A stretch of DNA of 64,000 nt from Cohaesibacter celericrescens (GTDB taxonomy: Bacteria > Pseudomonadota > Alphaproteobacteria > Rhizobiales > Cohaesibacteraceae), in assembly GCF_002866925.1 (NCBI RefSeq), contig NZ_PKUQ01000031.1, forward strand, positions 310,001 to 374,000, read 5' to 3'. The position numbers and the translations under genes were made by a program. A model generated the notes under the pieces. The model did no database searches and had not been told where the DNA came from. It saw only the letters and a program-made list of their open reading frames with translations. Positions 38,645 to 47,644 of the stretch are shown in pieces; position 1 is the stretch's first letter, and each line of letters begins with the position of its first letter.

Positions 38645-39250
38645 TTACACCCAAGGGCGATCCTGCGCCATTTTCGCTTCGTATTTGTCGACATTTTCAA
38701 TTTTTGCCATCGACAAACCGATATCGTCCAAACCTTCGAGCAGGCATTTCTTTTTGGCCGGATCAAGATCGAAGCTGATTTCGCCGCCGTCTGGTCCTTT
38801 AATGACCTGATTTTCCAGATCAATGGTCAATGTGGCATTGGAGCCGCGCGATGCGTCGTCCATCAGTTTGGCATGGTCTTCTTCGTTCACAACGATTGGC
38901 AAGATGCCGTTTTTGAAGCTGTTGCTATAGAAAATGTCGGCAAAGCTGGTGGAAATGATGCAGGTGATGCCGAAATCAAGCAACGCCCAAGGGGCATGCT
39001 CGCGAGAAGAGCCACAGCCAAAATTGTCACCGGCTACGATGATGTTGGCGTTGCGATAGCCGTCTTTATTCAAAATGAAATCCGGATTTTCGGAGCCATC
39101 TTCATTAAAACGCATTTCATGAAACAGATTGGCACCCAGACCGGAACGCTTGATGGTCTTGAGGAACTGTTTGGGGATGATCATATCGGTATCGATATTG
39201 ATCAGCGGCATGGGCGCCGCAACGGCGGTCAAAGTGGTGAATTTTTCCAT
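38645..39250 (-). CDS. leuD: 3-isopropylmalate dehydratase small subunit
   Basis: 201 residues. Small subunit of isopropylmalate isomerase (LeuCD), which converts 2- to 3-isopropylmalate. The conserved [15 protein letters not shown] at about 76-90 and the N-terminal [15 protein letters not shown] identify LeuD. leuC is not in this window. A good AAAGGA site lies before the start. argC begins 27 bases upstream on the same strand, so the two are probably cotranscribed. Confidence 0.97.
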   Translation of the reverse strand: MEKFTTLTAVAAPMPLINIDTDMIIPKQFLKTIKRSGLGANLFHEMRFNEDGSENPDFILNKDGYRNANIIVAGDNFGCGSSREHAPWALLDFGITCIISTSFADIFYSNSFKNGILPIVVNEEDHAKLMDDASRGSNATLTIDLENQVIKGPDGGEISFDLDPAKKKCLLEGLDDIGLSMAKIENVDKYEAKMAQDRPWV

Positions 39251-39277
39251 CTGGTCGATCCTTTAGCGGTCTTTGTC

Positions 39278-40249
39278 TTAATGCGAGGCGGTGGGCAGCG
39301 AAGCAGCTGTGAGGCCGGTGGCTTCGTCGATACCCATCATGATATTCATATTTTGAACAGCAGCGCCGGATGCGCCTTTGCCCAGATTGTCGTAAACAGC
39401 AAGCAGCACAGCCTGACCGATGTCGTCATTGCCATGCACGTGAATATGCAGCGAGTTGGTGCCGTTCAGATGTTCCGGCGTAATGGCGTCCAGTTTTCCT
39501 GCAGATGCCAGCGGGGCCACTTTTACAAATGTTTCCCCTTCATACCGCTTTGTCAGGCACGCATGCAAATCGGCCATTTTCAATCCACTTTCAAGCGCCC
39601 ATAGATTGAGCGGAATAGCATCAATCATGCCTTGGGCATAGTGGCCCACAGCCGGTTGAAACACGGGAGGGTGTTGCAGGCCAGCATAGGCTGTCATTTC
39701 GGGCACATGCTTGTGGCCAAGGGTCAGACCATAAGGCCAATACGGCACTTTGATCGGCTCTTCACCTTGTTCATACTCGGCAATCATGCCCTTGCCGCCG
39801 CCGGAATAGCCCGAGACAGCATTCAGCGTGGCTGGAAAATCGCTTGGGATCAACCCGGCCTCGACCAACGGACGCATCATGGCGATATAGCCTTGCGGAT
39901 AACAGCCTGGATTGGACAGCCGCTTTGATGCCGCGATCTCGGCGCGCTGGGTGGGGGACAGTTCGGCAAAGCCGTAGGTCCAGCCATCGGCTACGCGATG
40001 GGCGGAGGAGGCATCAATCACCCGTGTTGTTTTATTCTCGATCAACGCGACGGCTTCAATGGCAGCGGCGTCCGGCAAGCACAGGATCGCGATGTCGGCT
40101 TCATTGAGCATTTGGGCGCGGGCTTCTCGCTCTTTGCGCAGATTTTCAGGCAGGCGCAAAAATTTGATATCGCTGCGGCCATCAAGACGGGCCCGAATTT
40201 GCAATCCAGTGGTGCCAACTTCGCCATCAATAAAAATTTTTGCAGTCAT
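39278..40249 (-). CDS. argC: N-acetyl-gamma-glutamyl-phosphate reductase, type 2
   Basis: 323 residues, the short ArgC type that is common in Alphaproteobacteria. It reduces N-acetylglutamyl phosphate in arginine synthesis. The nucleotide-binding start is FIDGEVGTTGLQIRARL at about 5-21, and the catalytic cysteine is in the segment RLSNPGCYPQG near 109-119, followed by GYSGGGKG near 147-154. It is upstream of leuD with 27 bases between. This brings together arginine and leucine steps that have no direct biochemical link. Confidence 0.95.
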   Translation of the reverse strand: MTAKIFIDGEVGTTGLQIRARLDGRSDIKFLRLPENLRKEREARAQMLNEADIAILCLPDAAAIEAVALIENKTTRVIDASSAHRVADGWTYGFAELSPTQRAEIAASKRLSNPGCYPQGYIAMMRPLVEAGLIPSDFPATLNAVSGYSGGGKGMIAEYEQGEEPIKVPYWPYGLTLGHKHVPEMTAYAGLQHPPVFQPAVGHYAQGMIDAIPLNLWALESGLKMADLHACLTKRYEGETFVKVAPLASAGKLDAITPEHLNGTNSLHIHVHGNDDIGQAVLLAVYDNLGKGASGAAVQNMNIMMGIDEATGLTAASLPTASH

Positions 40250-40352
40250 GATAAAGGTGCCCGAATATCGTGTAGAAACTGTCGAACGGTGAATGCCGTT
40301 TCCAAAGGCTCACCTCGATTTTTCCTCTGCTTACAGCAAAGGTAGCGCTTTG

Positions 40353-40625
40353 TCATCGTGTGAAATGGCTAACCAGCCATAGGACAAGGATAATCGCAAA
40401 GATGGCCCCGCCGATGCGGCCAATACGGGTGCCCCAAACCTCAATGAGATCGTCGGGATCGGCATCTTGTGCCCCCAAATGGTCTTTTGCCTTATTGGCC
40501 GTGCGTGCAAAAGCCGAGGTGCCAAGGGCTTCGCCTTCCATATCGACACGCGCGAGCGCTCGTTCGGCTTGTTGCCGCTGCTCTTCTTGGCGCTGTTCTC
40601 TAGAGGCTGTGTTTTGCTCAGTCAT
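40353..40625 (-). CDS. Small protein with a C-terminal membrane anchor
   Basis: 90 residues. The first 45 are Gln-, Glu- and Arg-rich and could form a coiled coil (EQRQEEQRQQAERALARV). Residues about 72-88 form a membrane segment (AIFAIILVLWLVSH). It resembles small proteins of unknown function that I have seen in alphaproteobacterial genomes, but I cannot name a family. No strong ribosome-binding site is visible. It is read leftward, 103 bases from argC. Confidence 0.65.
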   Translation of the reverse strand: MTEQNTASREQRQEEQRQQAERALARVDMEGEALGTSAFARTANKAKDHLGAQDADPDDLIEVWGTRIGRIGGAIFAIILVLWLVSHFTR

Positions 40626-41058
40626 GTAAGCTGTTTAACCCGTTTTATAGCTCTTTATCAAGAAACTCCGGATAATACGGGGCTCTGATGTGATCTTTTT
40701 GTTCGTTTGTTGGCGTTGTTGCGCAAGATATATGTATTTGGTCTTGACTTCACAAACCCCTTCCCGCAAAAACCCAAGCGTGAGCCGAGAGGGTTTGGCA
40801 TCCATTGCCACATATGGGTTTGAAATGGCATTTGTTGTAACAACAGCATTGAAGAGCAAGACCACAGGTCAAATGACCGGTGCGGTTTTTGCTGGCCAGA
40901 TCACATCAACCACAACCGAAACTACCACCAAGGTTTAACCCCTCTTGCTCCCTGTTCGCTTCCCCCAGGGTTGTGAGGGGAGTGAAACCGCACGTTGGAG
41001 CGCAAGCGAAAACGGCGGGTACTTCGGGGAAGCTGGCGGATCAGGAGATCATTTGAAA
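40626..41058. other. 433-base region upstream of asd
   Basis: Two short reading frames here (40690-40938 forward and 40635-40865 reverse) look non-coding. Their products are cysteine-, Thr- or Lys-rich without domains, and they overlap each other. The part next to asd (40958-41033) folds into a compact structure, described separately. Confidence 0.6.
40958..41033 (+). promoter_or_regulatory. Possible structured RNA leader of asd
   Basis: GCTTCCCC (40958-40965) pairs with GGGGAAGC (41026-41033) to close a domain. Inside it, CCGC (40988-40991) and CGTT (40993-40996) pair with AACG (41011-41014) and GCGG (41015-41018), with a single-base bulge. A GGA/GAA internal loop (tandem G-A type) and a GC stem capped by a GCAA tetraloop (41002-41005) complete it. 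The outer 3' arm ends 25 bases before the asd start. I do not recognise a known riboswitch class. Confidence 0.4.
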
Positions 41059-42102
41059 ATGGGTTATAAAGTTGCAGTCGTCGGGGCTACGGGCAATGTT
41101 GGTCGCGAGATGATGGACATACTTTCCGAGCGCGGGTTCCCCGCAGACGAAGTTGTCGCATTGGCGTCCAGCCGCTCAAAAGGCAAAGAAGTGTCCTATG
41201 GCGATAAAACCCTGAAATGTCAGGTGTTGGATCATTATGATTTTTCCGACGTGGATTTCTGCTTGATGTCCGCGGGGGGCACTTTGTCCAAAGAATGGTC
41301 GCCCAAGATTGCCGCGACCGGTTGCATCGTCATCGATAACAGTTCCCAATGGCGCTACGACGAACGCATTCCACTGATCGTTCCTGAAGTGAACGCGCAT
41401 GTGCTGGACGAATGGGTGAAGAAGAAAGATCGCATCAATATTATTGCGAACCCTAACTGTTCCACTGCGCAGTTGTTGGTGGCGCTGAAACCCTTGCATG
41501 ACAAAGCCACGATCAAACGCATCGTTGTGTCTACCTATCAGTCTGTTTCTGGTGGTGGCAAAGCGGCTATGGACGAGTTGTTTCATCAGACCCGCGCTGT
41601 TTTTGTTGCGGATCCGATTGAAAATAACATTTTTACCAAACGCATCGCCTTTAATGTGATTCCGCATATCGACAGCTTTATGGATGACGGCTCCACCAAA
41701 GAAGAATGGAAAGTGGTTGCCGAAACCAAAAAAATGCTCGACCCGAAAATCAAGGTCACTTGCACCGCGGTGCGCGTGCCTGTGTTTGTGAGCCATGCGG
41801 AAGCGGTGAATATCGAGTTTGAAAACCCGCTGTCAGCCGATGAAGCCCGCGACATCCTGCGCGAAGCGCCTGGTTGTCTGGTAATCGACAAACGCGAAGA
41901 TGGTGGTTACATCACACCGGTGGAAGCCGCTGGTGAAGATGCGACTTATATTTCGCGTATTCGCGAAGATCCGACCCTTGAGAATGGCCTAAACATCTGG
42001 GTTGTTTCTGATAATCTGCGCAAAGGGGCTGCGTTGAACACGGTTCAGATCGCTGAGACTTTGGTCAACAAGGGCCTTGTTAAACCGCGCTCAGACGCAT
42101 AA
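41059..42102 (+). CDS. asd: Aspartate-semialdehyde dehydrogenase
   Basis: 347 residues from the ATG at 41059. A frame start at 40945 would read through the leader, and AGGAGA lies just before the inner start. It reduces aspartyl phosphate to aspartate semialdehyde for lysine, methionine, threonine and diaminopimelate synthesis. VAVVGATGNVGREM at the N-terminus binds NADPH, and the catalytic cysteine is in NPNCSTAQL near 130-138. The single gene is followed by a strong bidirectional terminator. Confidence 0.96.
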   Translation: MGYKVAVVGATGNVGREMMDILSERGFPADEVVALASSRSKGKEVSYGDKTLKCQVLDHYDFSDVDFCLMSAGGTLSKEWSPKIAATGCIVIDNSSQWRYDERIPLIVPEVNAHVLDEWVKKKDRINIIANPNCSTAQLLVALKPLHDKATIKRIVVSTYQSVSGGGKAAMDELFHQTRAVFVADPIENNIFTKRIAFNVIPHIDSFMDDGSTKEEWKVVAETKKMLDPKIKVTCTAVRVPVFVSHAEAVNIEFENPLSADEARDILREAPGCLVIDKREDGGYITPVEAAGEDATYISRIREDPTLENGLNIWVVSDNLRKGAALNTVQIAETLVNKGLVKPRSDA

Positions 42103-42149
42103 TCAGACCGCGTCTGTAGAGGGCCTTTGCCTGCTGCGATCCATCAAAT

Positions 42150-42186
42150 AAAAGCCAGCCCGACGTCTGTCAGGCTGGCTTTTTGC
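42150..42186. terminator. Bidirectional terminator between asd and the carbonic anhydrase gene
   Basis: AAAAGCCAGCC and GGCTGGCTTTTT arms with a short loop (42150-42185). The A-run and T-run on either side make it usable by both convergent genes. Confidence 0.85.
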
Positions 42187-42231
42187 TTCTGTTGGTTACG
42201 GCGCTTTGGGTGCCTTAGCGGCTGCCTTCAA

Positions 42232-42870
42232 TCACACTTTCAAAAATGTGCCTTTGTCGACGTCGTAATATTCCAATTCGCTTGATGAGATATCGAACCA
42301 GGCTCCGTGCAAGGAAATCAGGTTTTTATCTGCTCTTTCCTTGATGAATCGATAGGAATAAAGATTTTCCATGGATTGGATAACAGAGGCGCGTTCGAGC
42401 AATCCGCAATGGTCCAGATCTGGGCGATTGAGTGCGCGGAAGCGGATTGGATTGTCCACGCTTTCGAGCTGACCGGACCATTTGCCTATGTAATCTCCTT
42501 CTGTTAGAGGCTCATCGTCTTCGATATAGGCTTTTACGCCGCCACAGCGGCCATGGCCCATGACAACGATATGGTCAACTTCCAAGCCGTTGACGGCAAA
42601 TTCCAACGCTGCCGTGGTGCCGTGCACTCCGGTTTGCTGGGTAGAGGCGTGTGGCACAAAGTTAGCAACGTTGCGGACCACAAAGATCTCGCCTGGGCCT
42701 GTATCAAAAATCGTCTCTGGTGCAGCGCGACTGTCGCAGCATCCGACCACCATAATCTTGGGATTCTGCCCTAATTCAGCCAGTTTTTCATAACGAGCAC
42801 GCTCGGTTTCGAAACGACCATTTTTGAAATCGGCATATCCCTTGATGAGTCGCGTGGGTAAATTTGGCAT
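42232..42870 (-). CDS. Beta-class carbonic anhydrase
   Basis: 212 residues from the ATG at 42870. The reading frame extends further upstream, but the extension (including ESKESKESK) is encoded by a 9-base tandem repeat. Zinc and catalytic residues are C44, D46 and R48 (CCDSR), H106 and C109 (GHGRCGG). The family hydrates CO2 to bicarbonate, supplying carboxylation reactions. The ribosome-binding region has three tandem copies of GAGAGCAAA ending at the ATG, with the nearest GAGAG only four bases from it. The gene is convergent with asd. Confidence 0.95.
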   Translation of the reverse strand: MPNLPTRLIKGYADFKNGRFETERARYEKLAELGQNPKIMVVGCCDSRAAPETIFDTGPGEIFVVRNVANFVPHASTQQTGVHGTTAALEFAVNGLEVDHIVVMGHGRCGGVKAYIEDDEPLTEGDYIGKWSGQLESVDNPIRFRALNRPDLDHCGLLERASVIQSMENLYSYRFIKERADKNLISLHGAWFDISSSELEYYDVDKGTFLKV

Positions 42871-42897
42871 TTTGCTCTCTTTGCTCTCTTTGCTCTC
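42871..42897 (-). repeat. Three perfect copies of a 9-base repeat at the carbonic anhydrase start
   Basis: TTTGCTCTC on the forward strand occurs three times in a row (42871-42879, 42880-42888, 42889-42897), giving GAGAGCAAA x3 on the coding strand. Each copy holds a GAGAG Shine-Dalgarno-like core, so the copy number sets how many ribosome-binding sites precede the ATG. In the longer frame each copy adds Glu-Ser-Lys. Confidence 0.85.
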
Positions 42898-43035
42898 TCT
42901 CAACTCAAGTCTTTTCCATGTCGCGTTTATACAGAGTTTTTTCAAGTTCCGATCACACAATTCTATGGATTGATCGTAATAATTCCCCTTTGGACTGTTT
43001 GAATGGAGTTTGCTGCACGTTGTCCTGCTTCTTTC

Positions 43036-44001
43036 TCAGGTGGAGGCTATGTCTGCCAATTTTTCCAGTTCAATGTTTGATCCGCACAAAATGACACCGA
43101 CACGTTCATTGGGCGCAGGCTTGTAAGCGCCAGATAAAAGCGCCGCAAAAGCAGTGGCCCCTCCTGCTTCGCATGCAAGACGATAGTCATTCCACAGGGT
43201 TCTTTGTGCTGCAATGATGGCGTCATCGGGTAGGGTGATCACCCGTTCGATTTTGTTTTTGGCGATTTCAAAAACCATCTCGCCGGTGCGCTTGGCCCCT
43301 AGAGAATCTGCAGCGACTCCTGACACAGGCACATCAACAGGCTGGCCTTGTTCGAGTGCTTGTGCAAGCGCGCTGGCTTTGTCCGGCTCAACACCAATTA
43401 TTTTGATGTGTCCCTTTTGACTGAATCGGGAAAACCAGCTGGCGATGCCGGAAATCAAACCACCGCCGCCAACGGCCACCAGCAAGGTATCGGGCAAATC
43501 GTCGCCAGTTTGGTTTTCCAGTTCAAGACCGAGTGTGCCTTGGCCGCAGATGGTGTGGAAACCATCATAGGCATGCAGGCCAATGGCGCCTGTTTTTTGC
43601 TGATAGGCGGTGCATAGCTCGAGGGAATCGGCATAGCGATCACCTTGGACCAGAATGTCTGCGCCATAGCTTTTTATGCGCTCGATTTTAGAAGGTGAGG
43701 CAATTTCAGGTACAAAGATTTTGGCCTTGATACCCAGTTGAGCTGCGGCATAGGCGACTGCTGCGCCATGATTGCCGCCGGAAGCGGCTGCAACACCGGC
43801 TTGAGGCACCTGGCGACTCAACAGGTTGAAAAAAGCCCCGCGGGGTTTGAAGGAGCCCGCATGTTGCAGCATTTCCAGTTTGAGCTGAATGGGTTGGTTG
43901 GTGCCAAATGCATTGCCGCTGATCTCTAAAATAGGGGTTTTGCGAATATGGGACCGGATTTGATTGTAGGCTTTCTGGATGTCATCTTTTGTCGGGGTCA
44001 T
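43036..44001 (-). CDS. Threonine/serine dehydratase-like PLP enzyme
   Basis: 321 residues of the fold-type II PLP family. The Schiff-base lysine is K52 in GSFKPRGAFFN, SGGNHG near 79-84 holds the phosphate, and VGGGGL near 176-181 is the second phosphate loop. It is the size of catabolic threonine/serine dehydratases and serine racemases, without the ACT regulatory domain of biosynthetic IlvA. Product is a 2-oxo acid plus ammonia, or racemised serine. No strong Shine-Dalgarno is visible. The CFA-type gene lies 30 bases away on the same strand. Confidence 0.85.
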   Translation of the reverse strand: MTPTKDDIQKAYNQIRSHIRKTPILEISGNAFGTNQPIQLKLEMLQHAGSFKPRGAFFNLLSRQVPQAGVAAASGGNHGAAVAYAAAQLGIKAKIFVPEIASPSKIERIKSYGADILVQGDRYADSLELCTAYQQKTGAIGLHAYDGFHTICGQGTLGLELENQTGDDLPDTLLVAVGGGGLISGIASWFSRFSQKGHIKIIGVEPDKASALAQALEQGQPVDVPVSGVAADSLGAKRTGEMVFEIAKNKIERVITLPDDAIIAAQRTLWNDYRLACEAGGATAFAALLSGAYKPAPNERVGVILCGSNIELEKLADIAST

Positions 44002-44030
44002 TGGGCCATGCTGACTTCATTGTGAGTGGA

Positions 44031-45347
44031 CTATTGATAAAGGTCGGCGCGACTGGGAGGTAGGCGGCTTGGACCTTTGGCATTTTTACTGGCAAGTGTT
44101 TGATACAGACGGGCAGAGCCGCGCATGAACGCAAGGGAGCAGCCAGCCAGATAAGCGACCCATATGCGATAGACTTCTTCTCCGACCAGTTTGATGGCTT
44201 CGTCCTTGTTGGCTTCCAGACGTTCCAGCCAGAATTTTGTTGTCAGTTGGTAGTGCTCGCGCCATCCCTCGACATCCATGATTTCGAATTTATGGTGTTC
44301 AAACTTGGCAATGGTCTCTCCCAGATCAATCAATTCACCACCGGGAAAAATGTATTTTTGAAGGGCGCGCTGTTCGGGGCGGGAGGAGAATTTGCGTTTC
44401 TGTTTTTTGGCCTTGCGGGATATGGCGTGGTTAAGAAACAGGCCTTTGTCAACGAGCAGGCGATTGACGGTGCCGCAATAGATGTCGAGATTGTCCTGTC
44501 CTATATGCTCCATCATGCCGATTGAGGAGATTTTATCAAAAGGGCCGTCAAGCAGAGTGTAATCTTTCAATTCCACCGTGATTTTGTCACTCAGACCCAA
44601 TTCTGTAACTTTTTTCGAGACATGATCATATTGTTCTTGAGAGAGCGTCACCCCGTGGGCCTTGACTCCATAGTGGGTTGCGGCATGAATGATGAGAGCG
44701 CCCCAACCGCAACCGATGTCGAGAAAACGTTCATCGGGCTTGAGGCGAAGCTTGCGACAAATCATATCGATTTTGTCGAGCTGTGCCTGCTCCAAGTCGT
44801 TGTTCCAGTCTGTGAAATAGGCGCAGCTGTAGAGCCGTTGGGGATCCAGGAACAATTTGTAAAAATCATTGCTGACATCATAGTGGAACTGAATGTAGTT
44901 TTTATCGTCAGCCTTGGATCGTTTGGCTTTTTGGCCCTGTTCGTCGCCTTTATAAGCGCGTCCTGCATTCAGTGGCAGTCCCGGTGCAAAGATGAAGCTT
45001 TTTACAACATTGAAGAGTATCCGCTTTGGGATTGCTTTGAGTCGTTTGCGCGTGGGTAGAAAGGCCAATAGGCTGCCGAGATCAAGTAGATTGCCACCTT
45101 CGATATCGATCAGGCCATTGATGTAGGGGCGGATGATATTGTCCAGCTTGGGTCGACGCAGCAATGAGGTGACTACGCCCGGATGATGGATCGCTAAAAT
45201 CAAGCTGGGGTTCTGATCGGATCCCAGTGCGGTGATCGAGCCGTCCCACAATTTGATGCCTATGTTGACGTCTAGCGCCTTGCCTATTTCCTGCAGCAGT
45301 ACTTTGGCAGAATCCAGCTGTTTGGTCTGTTTGGCATTGGATGACAT
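44031..45347 (-). CDS. Cyclopropane-fatty-acyl-phospholipid synthase family methyltransferase
   Basis: 438 residues from the ATG at 45347, with AGGAGA seven bases upstream. An upstream ATG at 45476 would overlap pdxY. The SAM-binding motif DIGCGWGAL is near 209-217, after an N-terminal region of about 150 residues. The family transfers a methylene group from SAM to unsaturated phospholipid chains, though relatives do other methylations. It starts 11 bases downstream of the pdxY stop, so the two are probably translated from one transcript. Confidence 0.88.
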   Translation of the reverse strand: MSSNAKQTKQLDSAKVLLQEIGKALDVNIGIKLWDGSITALGSDQNPSLILAIHHPGVVTSLLRRPKLDNIIRPYINGLIDIEGGNLLDLGSLLAFLPTRKRLKAIPKRILFNVVKSFIFAPGLPLNAGRAYKGDEQGQKAKRSKADDKNYIQFHYDVSNDFYKLFLDPQRLYSCAYFTDWNNDLEQAQLDKIDMICRKLRLKPDERFLDIGCGWGALIIHAATHYGVKAHGVTLSQEQYDHVSKKVTELGLSDKITVELKDYTLLDGPFDKISSIGMMEHIGQDNLDIYCGTVNRLLVDKGLFLNHAISRKAKKQKRKFSSRPEQRALQKYIFPGGELIDLGETIAKFEHHKFEIMDVEGWREHYQLTTKFWLERLEANKDEAIKLVGEEVYRIWVAYLAGCSLAFMRGSARLYQTLASKNAKGPSRLPPSRADLYQ

Positions 45348-45357
45348 GATTGGTCTC

Positions 45358-46305
45358 CTAGGCGCTGTTGGGTTTGTATTTCTTTGCTTTCTTAACGATA
45401 GGGTTTGCTGTGATGGTGCGGGTGTTGACCATGGCCATGGGGTGTAGGAAGCAATCGGCGAAGCGGGCGACTTCAAGGTCGCGATACCCTTGAGACGCGG
45501 AGCTTGAGACCACGTCCAACGTGGCGCTGGAGGCCAACTTTAGAGCCAACTCGTCCTTTTGTCCTGCCAATTTTCGCGCCAGAAACAGTGCCGCGATCAT
45601 GTCGCCAGTGCCGCTGGGCGGATTGGGTATCGAGCGATGCTCACACAACAAAGCTTGTTCTTTGCTGTCCTGTGTCGCGGCATGTATCAGCAGATTGGCG
45701 ATAGAATTGCGCATCATGGGAAACGCGCTGGTGATCAATGTCGAGGGGCGGTCCAGCTTTTTTGATTGTTTTGCGAGCGCTTCGTTGCTGTCTTCCTTGC
45801 TTGCCGTGAGCCAGTTGAACTCAAAGCGGTTGGGGGTGATGATGTCGGCGCGCGGTACCAGCTCGTCACGGATGGCTTCTGCGATCTCTTGGGCAATATA
45901 AAGGCCGCTTTCTTCCCCCATCACCGGATCGCAGAGATACAACGCATCGCTGTTTTTAGCTTTGAGCCGATCAACCAGTTTTGTCACGGCGCGCACCTGA
46001 TCAACCGACCCCATATAGCCGGTCAGAATCGCACCCAAATTGGCAAAATCAGGATGATTGGCCAGATCTTCAAGGCTTTTGGCAAACAGTGCCGCGTCGA
46101 TGGTTTGGCGCGTGGAAGGGCCATGTCCGGGATGCCAGGGCAAAATGACCGTTGGGACTTCCCAGACGGGATGCCCCAGTCTCTCAAGCGCAAAGGCGGC
46201 GGCGCGGTTGCCCACGGCACCGGTCATCACGTGGGACGAGATGACCAGAACGGTGCTTGTTTCAGTACTTTTTCCAGCCTTGGGCTTGCCGACAGCTTGC
46301 GTCAT
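45358..46305 (-). CDS. pdxY: Pyridoxal kinase PdxY-like (ribokinase fold)
   Basis: 315 residues in the pyridoxal kinase group. Near the N-terminus is SSHVMTGAVGNRAAAFALER (about 25-44), where the pyridoxal-binding Ser-Gly positions lie, and GTGDMIAALFLARK near 244-257 is the ATP-binding anion hole. It phosphorylates pyridoxal to PLP, matching the PLP enzymes nearby (dehydratase). It lies upstream of the CFA-type gene. Very close homologs vary in substrate (pyridoxal or pyridoxine), so PdxY versus PdxK is not settled. Confidence 0.87.
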   Translation of the reverse strand: MTQAVGKPKAGKSTETSTVLVISSHVMTGAVGNRAAAFALERLGHPVWEVPTVILPWHPGHGPSTRQTIDAALFAKSLEDLANHPDFANLGAILTGYMGSVDQVRAVTKLVDRLKAKNSDALYLCDPVMGEESGLYIAQEIAEAIRDELVPRADIITPNRFEFNWLTASKEDSNEALAKQSKKLDRPSTLITSAFPMMRNSIANLLIHAATQDSKEQALLCEHRSIPNPPSGTGDMIAALFLARKLAGQKDELALKLASSATLDVVSSSASQGYRDLEVARFADCFLHPMAMVNTRTITANPIVKKAKKYKPNSA

Positions 46306-46341
46306 ATTTTGTCTCGCAAAAGGGTCTTATGGCCAACTTAT

Positions 46342-47514
46342 TCAGATGACGTTGATTTCTCTAACCGGTTTTTGGCTCACTATTCTTTCATAGCCGAAAA
46401 TGGAGGCATCAAGCGAGCGATATTCGCCAAACAGGAACAACTCTCCAATGGCACGGCCTGCGCCGGGGGCATGTTGCAAACCGTGGCCAGAATAGCCTGC
46501 ATTGAAATAGAAGTTGGAGATTTCTGGATGGGCGCCAATGATAGCGTTTTGATCCAACGTGCAATATTCATAATGGCCGGCCCAAGCATTGACCATTTTG
46601 ATGGCGTCAAAGCCGGGCATGCGGTTATAGAGTGATGGCCAGATCATCTCCTCGAACAGATCGTAATGGGGATCGAGATCGTCTGGACCCACTGGGATAT
46701 CTTCTTCCGAAGAGGGGCAGACACCGGAAATAAAATAATTGCCTTCAGGACGAATATAGACCCCTGATGTATCGACCATCAGCGGCATGTCTGGATGCGG
46801 GGTTTTGCAGTCGATGACAAACACCGTGCGCTTGCGGGCTTCGATGGGCAGGGGGATGCCGAGCATCGAGGCGATGGAAGCGGCTGCCGGCCCTGCACAA
46901 TTGACCACGGCACCGCAGGCGATGGTATCGCCCGAGCTTAACTTGACCGAGGTGACTTTGTTATTTTGCTTTTCCAGCCCGACCACTTCGTCTTTGAGGA
47001 AAAGAGCGCCTGCAGCAATTGCTCCCTTGCGGACCAGATCGAGCAACATATGAGCGTCAAACCAGCCTTCTCCCGAAGTGCCAAAAGCGCCTGCGGCCAA
47101 ATCTTCGACATTGAGCCATGGGAAACGGGCTTTAAGACGGTCGGGGGTCATCAGGTCGATGTCGGCCCCTTGCGCAATCTGGGTGGTGTGGTTGTTTTGC
47201 AGAATGGGCAAACCGGCTTCACTTGCCAGCATCAAATAGCCGCCCTCATGAAAACCAATGTCCGCCTCCGGCCCGAATCGGTCTTTCAATTCGGATATGA
47301 ATTTCAAACCAAATTGCGATAGGGCTATATTTTCCGGTGTCGAGAATTGTTGGCGAATTGACGCAGCCGAAAGGGTAGTGGAGCTTTTGGTGTAGGTGGG
47401 GTCCTTTTCAATCACGACAACCGAGCCTTTAAAACCAAGGTCGTGTTTGAGGAAATAGGCGACTGAGGCCCCCATGATTGCACCGCCTACAATGACGAGA
47501 TCTGCCTGTTTCAT
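46342..47514 (-). CDS. FAD-dependent oxidoreductase, DAO (sarcosine/dimethylglycine oxidase-like) family
   Basis: 390 residues with an N-terminal FAD-binding motif VIVGGAIMGASVAYFL at about 7-22, where the usual second glycine is Ala, and a large DAO domain. A conserved GYSGHGLQHAPG-like stretch at about 345-356 is the C-terminal FAD-binding motif. Sarcosine, dimethylglycine and some amino-acid oxidases share this plan; substrate unknown. A GGAAG site precedes the start. It is divergent from the malyl-CoA-lyase-like gene. Confidence 0.85.
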   Translation of the reverse strand: MKQADLVIVGGAIMGASVAYFLKHDLGFKGSVVVIEKDPTYTKSSTTLSAASIRQQFSTPENIALSQFGLKFISELKDRFGPEADIGFHEGGYLMLASEAGLPILQNNHTTQIAQGADIDLMTPDRLKARFPWLNVEDLAAGAFGTSGEGWFDAHMLLDLVRKGAIAAGALFLKDEVVGLEKQNNKVTSVKLSSGDTIACGAVVNCAGPAAASIASMLGIPLPIEARKRTVFVIDCKTPHPDMPLMVDTSGVYIRPEGNYFISGVCPSSEEDIPVGPDDLDPHYDLFEEMIWPSLYNRMPGFDAIKMVNAWAGHYEYCTLDQNAIIGAHPEISNFYFNAGYSGHGLQHAPGAGRAIGELFLFGEYRSLDASIFGYERIVSQKPVREINVI

Positions 47515-47644
47515 GTCTTGCTTCCGCTTCTTTTCTGGATCCTTCTTCGGTCGATTGGCCTAACGAAGGGGATGGCGAGGCGCGCTATTGTTGATTATGG
47601 TGTCGCGCGTTCAGTATATTGCCTTGATGATTGGAGAAAATTCA

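Noticed and set aside
40690..40938. 82-codon frame upstream of asd
   Set aside because: Thr/Ser-rich low-complexity C-terminus, no ribosome-binding site and no domain; overlaps another short frame on the reverse strand.
45766..46635. 289-codon forward frame across pdxY and the FAD oxidoreductase
   Set aside because: It spans two well-supported genes on the other strand and has no domain or good start site.
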